NCBI GenBank assembly: GCA_029718625.1
Contig: CM056377.1
Location: forward strand, 34,638,653 to 34,702,652
DNA length: 64,000 nt
Source: Synaphobranchus kaupii
Lineage: Eukaryota; Chordata; Actinopteri; Anguilliformes; Synaphobranchidae
Direction of reading: 5' to 3'
Of the stretch, positions 54,201-64,000 are shown piece after piece; position 1 is the stretch's first letter; the number at the start of each line of letters is the position of its first letter. A program made the position numbers and the translations under genes. The notes beneath the pieces were generated by a model. It was not told the DNA's origin and made no database searches. It was given only the letters and a program-made list of their open reading frames with translations.

Positions 54201-55823
54201 TACACAATGTAGCCCGTAGACATTTGGCCAAGGGCCTTAGGCTGCGTCCGAATCAGCACCCTTCCGTTCTATTGAGTGTGCTTGTTCAGTACACTGGATG
54301 AGAAAGTTAAGTAGGTGAAATTTTCTCTAAAAGTAGTGTACTTAGAATCCTCGGATGATATACTTATTTCCGAGGTTTCGCTGAGTATATTGGGAGCACA
54401 CTTTTCAGAAAGTAAACAAACATTCTGGTCCCATAAATGACGCGCAGCTTTGCTGACATTTTCCTCTTCAACAACAACTGAGCATGGCCGTGTAAGTATA
54501 TTTGATTTTACGCGGGTATTTTTGGCATACTGCATGTCACATGCTAAACAGTATGCAGTAAACAGTACACAATTTGCTAGTACGCAGGGCACAGGACGTA
54601 GTTGATAGGGCTCTGATTTGGACGCAGCCTATGTCTTTGAAAGTGAATCTCCCCAAATGAGTTCTGTGTATCGTGCATAGTTTTATGCTGGCCTGGAGTC
54701 ATACATGGAAACTCAAATCTATTTGTGTTGTGAGTGTTTACTAGCTGTCATTTGGTCATTATTCACTCCTCTTCCTAGGTCTCTTCAACCTGAGGCAGAT
54801 TGTGCTGGCCAAGGTTGACCAGGCACTGCACACTAAGACTGGTGTTGACCCAGCTGAGGAGTATGCCAGACTGTGTCAGGAGATCTTGGGCGTGCCAGCA
54901 TCACCAGGTGAGAGTTGGTCCTCTATGGTGACATGATGTTCTAAAAACAACTAATTGAATTTGGTTCAGAACTATTACTGTTAAATTTCTGTATACAAAT
55001 TGCTTTTATAACCCAAATTTCAAGCAGTAATTTATTGTGTTAATCTGAAAATCCATCTGGAAATGCGTAAACATTACCTGGGACTATATACATGCATTAG
55101 CTTGCAATGGCCACCAGGAGTCGTTTTGAGTGCGTTTGATACATTTACAGCTGAATTTCCTACTAGGCAAGTTACCACTTTCTTACTGTTACTGTGATTA
55201 GGCAATATTGCATTATTTCCAGGTGATCAAGTTTAAAGTTTAGGTCTCATTCGCTCATTAGGTCTCATAAACTGACTTTGTCAGGAAATATTCAGCAGTT
55301 GTAGTCAGTTGTGTTGTCTGTTGTCTGATTACAGAAATATTCAGTTGATGCAGAAAGCTAAATAAAAAAAATAAAAAAATGTATCTTGTTTTTTTGTATA
55401 GGAACCAACATGCCTGCTACTTTTGGCCACCTGGCTGGTGGTTATGATGCCCAGTATTACGGTTACCTGTGGAGTGAGGTCTTCTCCATGGATATGTTCT
55501 ATGCCCGCTTCAAGCAGGAGGGCATCATGAACCCCAAGGTTGGAACAGCCAGTTATTTAAATGCAAAGTAACAAATGTCATCATATCTGGCTGATTGGGA
55601 GGGATGATTAGCGTTTTTGTTGTTGTTAAATGAGGTAATGTTGAATTTATGCCTGCTTCAGGTCGGTTTGGACTATAGGAACTGCATCCTGAAGCCTGGA
55701 GGATCTGAGGATGCGGCGGAGATGCTGAAACGCTTCCTGGGTCGCGAACCAAAGCAGGAAGCGTTCCTCTTGAGCAAAGGACTAACTGTGGAGCTGGAGG
55801 CAGGAACACCATGTGCCTGCTGA
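46016..55823 (+). CDS. thop1: Thimet oligopeptidase
   Basis: A zinc metallopeptidase (M3 family) that cleaves short peptides in the cytosol, including neuropeptides and proteasome products. Thirteen coding exons: 46016-46028, 49928-50134, 51250-51398, 51613-51720, 51863-51965, 52066-52226, 52613-52748, 53084-53450, 53611-53812, 53975-54161, 54779-54907, 55402-55538 and 55662-55823. They join in frame to 686 residues (human 689). The HEFGH zinc motif falls at about 470-474, and the second-Glu region [20 protein letters not shown] follows in the next exon. The hinge sequence [18 protein letters not shown] is intact. The first exon codes only MAPT plus one base and is followed by a 3.9 kb intron full of MITEs. 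A poly(A) signal AATAAA lies at 56140-56145. Confidence 0.96.
47460..48703. mobile_element. hAT-like MITE in thop1 intron 1, interrupted
   Basis: The right end, GGAATTTTGCAACCCTAG near 48686-48703, and the left inner part, AACTTTCCGGAAATTTACC near 47465-47483, are inverse copies of a terminus I recall from many fish genomes (AGGGTTGCAAAATTCCGGGA...). The left extremity is degraded. Inside is a pair of direct repeats of about 75 bp (from 48278 and from 48352, GCATTCTT..ATGCA..ATAATTCC..AGCATCCTGCACACTAC). It is split by the element at 47659-48269. Confidence 0.6.
47659..48269. mobile_element. TA-flanked MITE nested inside the hAT-like MITE
   Basis: A 611-bp element with inverted ends GAGTACTCAAATGACTACGT (left) and ACGTACTCACTTGAGTACTC (right). 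TA lies on both sides (47657-47658 and 48270-48271). Similarity extends inward to a GGAAGT..A.TTCCC block. There is no transposase ORF. Host sequence resembling the 75-bp repeat lies on both flanks, showing insertion into an older repeat. Confidence 0.75.
51072..51223 (+). repeat. GTA and CA microsatellites before thop1 exon 3
   Basis: A short GTA repeat (about 51074-51094) and a long CA repeat (about 51135-51223) end only some 25 nt before the exon 3 acceptor at 51247-51249. Histidine-threonine ORFs here are artefacts. Confidence 0.9.
52343..52499. mobile_element. MITE, 157 bp, in thop1 intron 6
   Basis: Terminal inverted repeats GGGCGTGATTTACTAAAACC (left) and GGTTTTAGTAAATCAAGCCC (right) extend inward through a CTTTTAGC-CACGCAAAA block and AACCAATGATTGGT. 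A 3-bp direct repeat TTG flanks it (52340-52342 and 52500-52502), which suggests a PIF/Harbinger-type origin. There is no ORF. Confidence 0.8.
54240..54629. mobile_element. TA-flanked MITE, 390 bp, in thop1 intron 10
   Basis: Inverted ends GGCTGCGTCCGAATCAG and CTGATTTGGACGCAGCC, flanked by TA (54238-54239 and 54630-54631). The inside has paired motifs such as CAGTACAC and ACAGTAT but no ORF. The superfamily is uncertain. Confidence 0.75.
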
Positions 55824-57648
55824 CCACTCTCTCACAGCTGTAAAAAATGCACAAAAGCTGCCCTGTGGACAGTGGGCACCTGAAACTGAATATTGGATTC
55901 CCTCTTAAAAATAGATTGTAACCCAACTACTACAGATCACCACCCTATCCCTCTACTCTCACCAGTGCTGTGTATTTTTGGGAGCTTGGTGGCTTTCGTT
56001 TAACTTTGCAAAATTGTATTCAAACCCATATCAGAAAAATACATAAAGAACAAACAATTTATTGCAATCATAATGAGTGTTCTCACTTTTGTGTTTTGTG
56101 GAACTTTGTTTAGACTTCCATGCCAAATGCCACTGAACCAATAAATCTGAGCAGGAAATTACTAAACTGATGCTTGGAGCAGTTAAACAAAATCAAACTA
56201 CACTCACAGTATTTTACTTTCAACTCTATGGAATCAGTCAAACTATGCTGATTAATGACATGTCATGTTCTCATTCACTGAGTCAAAATCAAATTGCACT
56301 GACGTTCTGGATGGATGGGGGTACAGTATGGCAGGTTGTGTTGTGTCATTTTGTTTGTAAATTCTTACAGATTATCTTCTCGTATGCAAGACGGTTGAAT
56401 TATTGAGTCATTTCCTAGCTACAACGGACCTGGCATAAATGTGGCCCATGCGCTTTTGAGAATCTGGGCATGATATAACATTTTAGGAGTGAACGTACAG
56501 GAGGCAAGCAAATCGCTTGCGTCTTTACAGAAGTGTTTTTTTTATGATTCATTGTGGTTATCCGTCTCAACCTGGAGCGCAGACTCAGCCTTGTTTACAA
56601 CAGTTTTGCCAAATCCTGTCCTGAGGCAAAATAATTCCCTTATGATTAAAAAATGCACTCAGGAGGAAAATGTGAGAACGCATTGCAATTTGTCGGATAC
56701 TGGCTAAGCAACTTGAGGGTGTACTTCACAAAAAACAAGGTAATTATAGGTGGTTGTGGAACTCATAAAATGAAACTTGGCTAACATGGTCCAACAAGGG
56801 GAGTGGCAGTTTTATGCAGGTAGATGTATAAATGGCGAGAACTTAAGTCTTGTCTTGAAAGATGATATCCGGCATTAGCCAGCTGGCACGAACGGCTTTT
56901 AACATAACAGAATAGTTTTGTGTTCCAAAGCTGAATAGAAAAGTTTTTGAACACTGCTGGAAAATAAGAATTTGTTCCAAATATGTTAATCTAAAATTGC
57001 ACATAAATCTTCTTCTGTTGAATGATTTGTCTGTTGCTCAGAGACCAATGTTCCTTTTGAAAATGCAACAGTTGACGTTCAATGGTCGTCCTGAGTCATA
57101 CACCCTCCACGTAATTATAGGTGAACCTCAGCTGCACAATAGCACCCCGTGGGGCCTTCATCTGAATCAGCCATGAAGCCGTAAACAAAGGTTGTCTAGG
57201 AGTGCTTGATCTCGGAGGATAAACTGACAAATAGAAAATATGTTCTGCCTCCCTCAAGCCACTTCAGCTTGCACTGTACAAGAGAAGCGGTAAGTACACG
57301 TTGGTCTTCTGAGGAACTGTCATAGTACGTAAATGAATATTTTTCCGTCTGTCAAAAATATTGTGTACACTATGTCTTGAATTATTTTGTTAAGGACTGC
57401 TTTTTAAAGTTGAATGCAAATGGTAGGATAATCTATTGATTCCATAAAGACTACCACCTAACTTGGCTTCTGTTAGTAAAGTGATGTATACATTTTTTCT
57501 TTCTAAATAGATATCAATACATTCTAGAATTATGATGGCTAAAATATATAAATGTATTGATCATTAAGATGGTTGTTAAATGTTATTGCATGCTGCCGCA
57601 GAGCGAGGAATTATGTAATGAGGCAATAGAAACCCAGAGAGGTTAAGA
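55824..57648 (+). other. thop1 3' UTR and nwd1 upstream region
   Basis: The thop1 3' UTR ends shortly after AATAAA at 56140-56145. The remaining 1.5 kb up to the nwd1 ATG must hold the nwd1 promoter and 5' UTR, but no clear TATA box, CCAAT cluster or upstream exon was recognised. Confidence 0.45.
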
Positions 57649-60600
57649 ATGTCTGAAGTGTCGATGAAAGACTCCCTGGGTCTGGAGCTGCTGCGGGGGC
57701 AGTCCACCGAGGGTGTGCAGCTTCAGTCCAACGTGATTCGAGTCTTCATTAGTTCAACATTTTCAGGTAAAGACCTGGCGTTAAAATGTTTTCATTCTTA
57801 ACGCTTATACCGGGTGTGTAATTAACACAAGCCAAATGGTGGTAAAGTGTTGATTGTGGCTGGTAAAACTTGTCAGGTTGTGTTTATATTTTTAGAATCT
57901 ACAAGCCACTCTGGCCAGTGGTTGAAAAAGTTAAATTCATATCCTGCTTATACTCTGGAAATAAATTATTGGACCCACATATAGTATCCTTTTTTTTCTC
58001 CACTGTAAATACAGTTTGTGTGACTCTGCCTTCATTTGCTTTGTTATACCTATTCTATATCTACTCAAATAAAAGAAATGATGCGGTCAATAATCTTTGT
58101 GACTATGTTTAAAATCAGCATATCTGTGTGTTTGCAGATATGAGCAGAGAGAGGGATGCTTTACTAGAAAAAGCATATCCAGAACTTCAATCTTTTTGTC
58201 AAAGTCTGGGCCTGGTCTTTGAGGTGTGTACACAGGACTGAAGCGCCAGTGTCCAGTCTGCACTCGCTCTCCATGTTCACGTTATTTCTCTATACTGTAT
58301 GTTGAAAAAGCTAATGAATGTTTATGTACGGTATGTTCACTACTACATTTTAAATGCATATTCTAAATGTATTATTTGAAGAATTTTCAATATAAATGTA
58401 TTATTTGCAGATTTATAGTTGCAAGATTCTCTTGGGGCTGTGTAGAACCCGCACTACTAATGGGTGATTGGAAACATTTTGGCCTGAACCTGATTGATGC
58501 CGCATACCTATATATTTAATATAGACACCAAAGCTTGTTCTGTTAATGTTCTAACCTTACAGGTTGTAGATATGAGATGGGGTGTCCGTGACACAATTGC
58601 CGTGGATCACATGACAACTGAGTTGTGTCTCCAGGAGATTCAGTCTTGTAAGAGGATGTCTGTGGGCCCTACTTTCACTGTGAGTTTTTTTTTTTTAACA
58701 TGGCTATCCTTGAAACTTGTCTGTGTACTCGAAAAACTTAGTGGCAACTTGGCAAAAAAGTAGGCTATTTATCAGATTGTGTTTTCTGTCCTAAATTCAA
58801 AGCATGTCAAATGATGTGCACTGCTACATGATTGTGGCATCTAACCTAATCCCAGGAGCACAGGTCCAAAGGGAAAATTAATTTTAAAGAATTGCATTTT
58901 TACAACTCCGTACACCTGAAACACCCCAAATAAATTTTTCTATAAAAAATATGAGGTAGTGTATTACAAAAGTGCTATTTCGATCACATTTACCAATTAT
59001 ATACAGTTGAAGTCGGAAGTACACTTAGGTTGAAGTCATTAAAACTCATTTTTAACCACTCCACAGATTTCATGTTAGCAAACCATAGTGTTGGCAAGTC
59101 AGTTAGGACATCTACATTGTGCATGACAGAAGTAATTTTTCCAACAATTGTTTACAGACAGATTATTTCACTTTTAATTCACTATATCACAATTCTAGTG
59201 GGTCAGATGTTTACAAACACCAAGTTGACTGTGCCTTTAAATTTTTTAGTATTTATGTAAATTTATTCCTTCCTTTACCTGCCTACCATCCTATGCCCTG
59301 CCTTCCAGGTTCTGCTGGGAAATCGATATGGCTACCGGCCAATTCCCCGACTCATCCCTGGGAATGAGTTTGAGCTACTGCTGTCCAAGCTGGCTAAGGA
59401 CAAGGAGGGAGTGGGGCTCCTCACTCACTGGTTCTGGAAAGATGAAAATTCTATCCCCTCCACCTATGTTCTGCAGCCAATAACCACTCATTTGCCCCAT
59501 TATGACGATACGCGACCTGAGAGTGGCACGCAGCATGATAATGATGTAGTTACCTGGCGCATCACAGAAGAGCGGATCTTGCGGCTGCTACGTACCGCCG
59601 CCGTCCAGGCAGAGACAGACGGGGCTATTACCGCAGTGCAGAAGCATAAGTTCTTCAAATCTGGTCAGAGAAGTTGATAAAATGATAGGTTACTGTTTTT
59701 TATGCAATGTACCATTGAACAGAACACAGTAAAATCATGCTGGCTTTCTTCTGATTTTCTCTCATCCAGTGACTGAGTGGGAGATTGAGCAGGGAATTCA
59801 GAAGAGCGACCCCTGCGCAGTGCTCTTTATGCGGGAGTTGCCCCGTTTGCTCAAAAATGACAGCCAGAGGAGCTTCCCCCAGTTCATGGATGTAACTGCG
59901 GATGGGCTGGCAGACAAGGAGGCTCAGGAGCTCCTCTCAAAACTGAAGAGCCAGATCTATGATCGGTGTTCAGGCTTTGTCAACCTCCACTGCCTGGAGC
60001 TCACTGAAGTTGGTATAGACCCTAGCTGCAAGGAGCACGCCCAGTACCTCCAGAGTCTGTGTGAGCAGTTTGTCGCACAGATGAAGGATAAGATCAGCAG
60101 GGCTCTTGGGCCTTCAGCGCCTGCCAGCAAGACTGGAGGAGCAGAGTGGGGCTGGCTGTGGCAGGAGATCATTCATCACCTGCTGTTGAGTTCCACCAAA
60201 TGTGTTGTTTTCTGTGGCAGGCAGAATCTCCTGGGAAAGATTTGCCTCACCATGTGGGAAACGACAAACGCCTACCATGGGCCCCTAGTTGTGTATGGGC
60301 CCTCGGGGATTGGCAAAACTGCACTGATGTGCAAACTGGCGCAGGACATGCGGGGGGTTCTGGGCCCTAAGTCAGTGGTAGTGCAGAGGCTGCTGGGAAC
60401 ATCTCCTCTGAGCTCTGAAATTGACTCCGTCTTGAGGAGTATCTGTTTTCAGGTATGTGGGGCGGTCGGTCTGTCGTTACCCACCTCACAAACCACCAAC
60501 ACCCACGAGGACTTGGTGAGGTTCTTCCACAGCCTCCTTGCTATGGTGTCGGAGCAGGGGGACTCCCTCCTCATTGTCCTGGACTCCCTGGACCAGCTTT

Positions 60601-63600
60601 CCAACACCAACCACGCCCACAAGCTACACTGGCTGCCCAAAGATATCCCGCCCAACGTCCAAATTGTGGTCTCCACTCTGGATTCTGGACCACCTCTCCT
60701 GGAGGCCCTGCGAGGCATGATCCCAGCAGTGGAAAATTTCTTCCAGGTCGAGCAGCTGGGAGTCGATCAAGGCAGAGAAATCATCGATGCCTACATGGGC
60801 ACGGCAGGACGTAGGCTGACTCCAGACCAGCGCGACGTGGTCCTGCGCGGCTTCCAGCAGTGCGGCCACCCCCTGCTGCTGAGGCTCACCCTGGATGCAG
60901 CACGGCAGTGGGCTTCGTACACCCCCGTGTCTGAGCTCCAGATTGGCAGCACCACGCAGGAAGCGGTCGCTCTGCTCTTCCAGCATCTGGAGAAGAAACA
61001 TGGACGCCAGCTTATCAGCTCTGCGCTGGGGTACATCGTGACATCAAGGTGACATTTAGCGAGTCGTGTCACACTTGACATGCCTTTATTGGAATTCCAA
61101 TCGATTTTAATTGGTAATGTGAATATGTTTTATGTTTACATGTGTATGTTTGTATTCTCTTCATTTCTATGTTTCACAGCAGTATGAGATGTCAAATTAA
61201 TTTTGTTTTCCACAAGTAAACTCATCCCAGGAGTAATACCTGGCCTTTGTTTGTACCAGAACTTTCATTTAATTATGTTTTTGCATATTCTATTATTTGA
61301 ATGGACACGCGAGAGCACTTGGAACAGGCATCTTAAAGGCCGATTGAATGATATATCATTATAAAAGGGGTTCTCTGTGGACATCCATATATTTTTAATT
61401 AGCGCTGGGTTTCTGAGGCCATTGTGGAATTGTAAATTGGGTCGCTAAATCTGATTGCCGCCCTCAGGGACGGTCTGTCGGAGGCAGAGCTGCGAGACGT
61501 GCTGTCCTTGGATGATGAGGTGCTGGCTGACATTTACCAGTACTGGCTGCCGCCCTCCACTGCCCTCATCCGTCTGCCACCGCTGCTCTGGAGCCGCATT
61601 AGGCATGACCTGGGGGAGTACCTGGTGGAGAGGCAGACCCATGGCGTCACTGTGCTTGGACTCTACCACAGGTGCTGGCAATGTCAGTGCTTTTAACCCT
61701 TGTGTTGTCTTCATATAATGCATGAACCCCGTGTCCAACGGGTCAAAAATGACCCACCGTCACCGGTCCCCTTGTGATAAAGCTCGTTCATTGAATTTCA
61801 AACCCCAAATCTATTTTTTATGTAGAAACAACCTGTCATTATCAATTAATCGGTGAATGACTATGCTTTGCTATTTCACTTTCTGGACAGACATTTCTTC
61901 AGTCTACACCACCCATTTTTGCTACAAAAAAAAACCATCTCAATTGATTATTTATTTATTTTGTTTTTTTTTTTTGCTGTAATAGATGTTTGCCACTTAA
62001 TTTTGATTATTACTTCTGATTTCATAATTGCAAGGTTAAAAAAGACTCATAAGATGATCTTTGTACCTTGATGTTGTACCACTTTTATAAAAATGTTTAA
62101 AAAAAATTATCTAATTATAGGGCCACTCCAGGAAAAAATTTTATGCAGGAAAAAAACATTTAGGGTTTTTTTTTCAGGTGTTAAACTCAGAAAAAGGGTT
62201 CATTTTGACCTGAGGGCAACACATAGGTTAAACGATTGTGTGAAGTTGGGTTTATTATCAGCATTTTGTCTTATTATGACTGCTGTATGGAATTTCTGCT
62301 TCCAACACACAGGCATAATGGTGTATCCTACGTAGTTGTTTAATTTTTCTATGTGGTTTTCCCCTACATTTCTCAGGAGCATGTTTGTTTCTCTGTGTTT
62401 CAGGCAGTTTATTGAAATGGTGCAGGAGAGGTACTTGTCCGCAGAGTCCAAGGCAAAGAGTCACAGTGTCCTTTCTGATTACTTTCTGAGCCTCTGGAGC
62501 CAGGGCAGACTCAAGCCTATCTTTCTACATTCACTGAAAACTGAACTTAATGCTGACAGGAAGGTATATATGCTGTGCTTTTCAAGTAAAAAAAAATCTA
62601 AATGCAATTCCCTCTGGATTTATCTTTTTCTGATTTGGTGCAGTTATTGTGAATTTCTGTGAAATGAGCAACATTTTAAGCCAGTAGTAAGTATTAAAAA
62701 GGGCGGGTAGCACAAATTCACAGCAAGAAGGTACCAAGTTCGAATACCGTCCAAGGGCCTTTCTGCGTGGACTTTGCATGTTCCCAGTGTCCGTGTGGGT
62801 TTCCTCCCACAGTCCAAAGACATGCAGGTTAGATTAATTGGAGACTCTAAATTGCCCACAGGTATGAGTGTGTGAGTGAATGGTGTGTGTGCCCTGTGAT
62901 GGATTGGCGACCTGTCCAGGGTGTATTCCTGCCTCTCGCCCAATACATGCTGGAATAGGCTCCAGCCCCCAGCCCCCCCCCCCCCCCACGACCCTGACCA
63001 GGAATAAGCGGGTTAGATAATGGATGGATGGAATGGCCAGAAAAAAGAAGGAACTCACAAAGAAAAACTAATAAATAGATTGGTGTCAGCTCAGTCATAC
63101 AAAACAGTGGCAATTCCTGAATGAAAAGGTCATAGTAACCTCTCTCCTTCCCCCTGCCATCACTGCAGGTGTCCGCTCAGCCCTTATGGTTTGCCGAAGG
63201 TCTTGCCAACACCAGGAAACTACGGGAGCTCCCCTACCACCTGGTCCATGCAGGCAAATGGGAAGAACTGAAGCAGGAAATTATTGGTAAGGTCACAGTT
63301 CCATGGCAAACAGTCACCTCTTTCCAAGCCTGTCATTATACAGAACGACACAGTCAAAAGTTGCCCTGTATTGAAACGTGAATCTAAAATGAACACCACT
63401 AAAAGTTGATCATGAAGACAGAGCTAGGCATTAACCAGTCATTTGTCTCCCCAGGCAGTACGGAGTGGCTGTGCTGTAAAACTGTGACTTGCGGTGTGGC
63501 CAGTGTTATTGAAGACTTGTCCCTCTGCGCTGAGACCAGTGGTTGTCCTGAGATGGGGTTGATACGAGACACTTTTGTGCTCCTGAAACCCACACTAGAT

Positions 63601-63930
63601 TTCATAGATGGACCGATGGGTGAGCTGAATGCACTTTCCAAGCTCAAACATAGCTCTGATTTACTCACCATTGACTTATGAGATTTTCAACTTTTCTTTC
63701 CCCCTTAAATTCTGTGTTTCAAATGCTTAAAGACCCATGCCTCTTCTACACTGAGATCTTCGTCCGGCTGCACACCTTCACTGAGATGTACCCTTCTCTG
63801 ATTGGCCGCCTGTGCTCCCAGTGTCAGGACTGGTTCAACTCCTGTCCCAATCCTGTTCTGGTCCCCAGTTGTAGCTTTTTCCAGTCTCCAGGAGGGGCAC
63901 TGAAGACAACCCTCACTGGTTTCCAGAAAG
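57649..63930 (+). CDS. nwd1: NACHT and WD repeat domain protein 1 (N-terminal part, cut by the window)
   Basis: A STAND-type NTPase. Ten exons are visible: 57649-57766, 58138-58223, 58563-58679, 59309-59663, 59770-61048, 61468-61671, 62404-62563, 63169-63286, 63455-63619 and 63733-63930, giving about 933 residues in one frame. The gene runs off the right edge before the WD40 repeats. An N-terminal DUF4062-like domain (VIRVFISSTFSDM..ERDAL, then VVDMRWGV..) covers about residues 29-120. The NACHT P-loop GPSGIGKT is at about 402-409, with a Walker B-like LLIVLDSLDQ near 492-501. Later segments (DGLSEAELRDVLSLDDEVL, QERYLSAESKAKSHSVLSDY, QPLWFAEGLAN.RKLRELPYHL) match human NWD1 rather than NWD2. 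The start ATG gives MSEVSMKDSLGLELLRG. In mammals NWD1 has been linked to androgen receptor levels (known, not shown here). Confidence 0.92.
59004..59241 (+). mobile_element. Solo terminal repeat of a Sleeping Beauty-like Tc1 element
   Basis: The sequence starts CAGTTGAAGTCGGAAGT right after TA (59002-59003). It includes the outer and inner direct-repeat motifs (CGGAAGTACACTTAGG and GGGTCAGATGTTTACAAACA) and ends GTTGACTGTGCCTTTAAA. This is the layout of the IR/DR end of salmonid-type Tc1 elements. No transposase and no opposite end are present. It lies in nwd1 intron 3, just upstream of exon 4. Confidence 0.85.
61697..62227. mobile_element. TTAA-flanked (piggyBac-type) MITE in nwd1 intron 6
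   Basis: Inverted ends CCCTTGTGTTGTCTTC (left) and GAGGGCAACACATAGG (right), each abutting TTAA (61693-61696 and 62228-62231). Near the ends are TCAAAAATGACCC and its counterpart TTCATTTTGACC. The TTAA target is the piggyBac hallmark. There is no transposase ORF; the interior is AT-rich. Confidence 0.8.
62700..63036 (+). mobile_element. tRNA-derived SINE-like repeat in nwd1 intron 7
   Basis: The sequence has CACAGCAAGAAGGTACCAAG then TTCGAAT (B-box-like), GGGCCTTTCTGCGTGGACTT, TTTCCTCCCACAGTCCAAAG, GACATGCAGGTTAGATTAAT, GGCGACCTGTCCAGGGTGTA, and a tail of GGATGG units. This is a repeat found in very many teleost genomes (recognised from memory; family name not certain). A poly-C run interrupts it at about 62972-62988. 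Confidence 0.75.
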
Positions 63931-64000
63931 GTCTGTGTAGACCATTTCTTGTTTGCCATAACAAATAACCCAACCTTATCATTTTTGGGTGTGTTGTGAA

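Overview
The window is vertebrate nuclear DNA and almost certainly comes from a ray-finned (teleost) fish. It carries multi-exon, intron-rich genes with GT-AG splice sites whose conceptual proteins match vertebrate families. It also holds fish-style repeats: Tc1/mariner copies including a Sleeping Beauty-like terminal repeat, hAT-, piggyBac- and TA-flanked MITEs, LINE fragments of L1/Tx1 and L2 type, tRNA-derived SINEs, and long CA microsatellites. Nothing bacterial, viral or CRISPR-like was seen. All exon boundaries below were joined by hand from splice sites, reading-frame continuity and remembered family sequences; no alignment was run.

Layout: 1-2700 holds broken L1-like LINE pieces. 3298-4815 is a diverged tandem duplication whose units end in tRNA-like sequence. 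About 6700-9000 is the likely promoter and non-coding 5' exons of elavl1 (+), whose coding exons run 12305-15806 and whose 3' UTR runs to about 18780. 19325-21441 holds an L2-like LINE fragment and a dead but structurally complete Tc1 transposon. 23201-32052 is an excitatory amino-acid transporter gene of the EAAT5-like group (-), with a hAT MITE in its likely 3' UTR, a SINE in one intron and a 26-copy, 31-bp minisatellite against one exon. 37659-38766 is slc39a3 (-), 42428-44549 is sgta (-), 46016-55823 is thop1 (+), and 57649 to the window edge is the first part of nwd1 (+), cut before its WD40 region.

These genes do not form a functional system: an RNA-binding protein, a glutamate transporter, a zinc transporter, a co-chaperone, a metallopeptidase and a NACHT protein. 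The grouping is syntenic. SLC39A3, SGTA and THOP1 are adjacent on human 19p13.3, and ELAVL1 and NWD1 also lie on human 19p (from memory). sgta and thop1 are head to head and probably share a promoter.

I found no convincing undescribed biological system. The most unusual signal is the minisatellite at 29151-29962: it places 26 evenly spaced sense-strand AATAAA hexamers in a transporter intron and ends 16 nt before a splice acceptor. Other items worth a look are the long N-terminal extension of the transporter, nested MITEs in thop1 intron 1, and simple-sequence tracts pressed against elavl1 splice sites.
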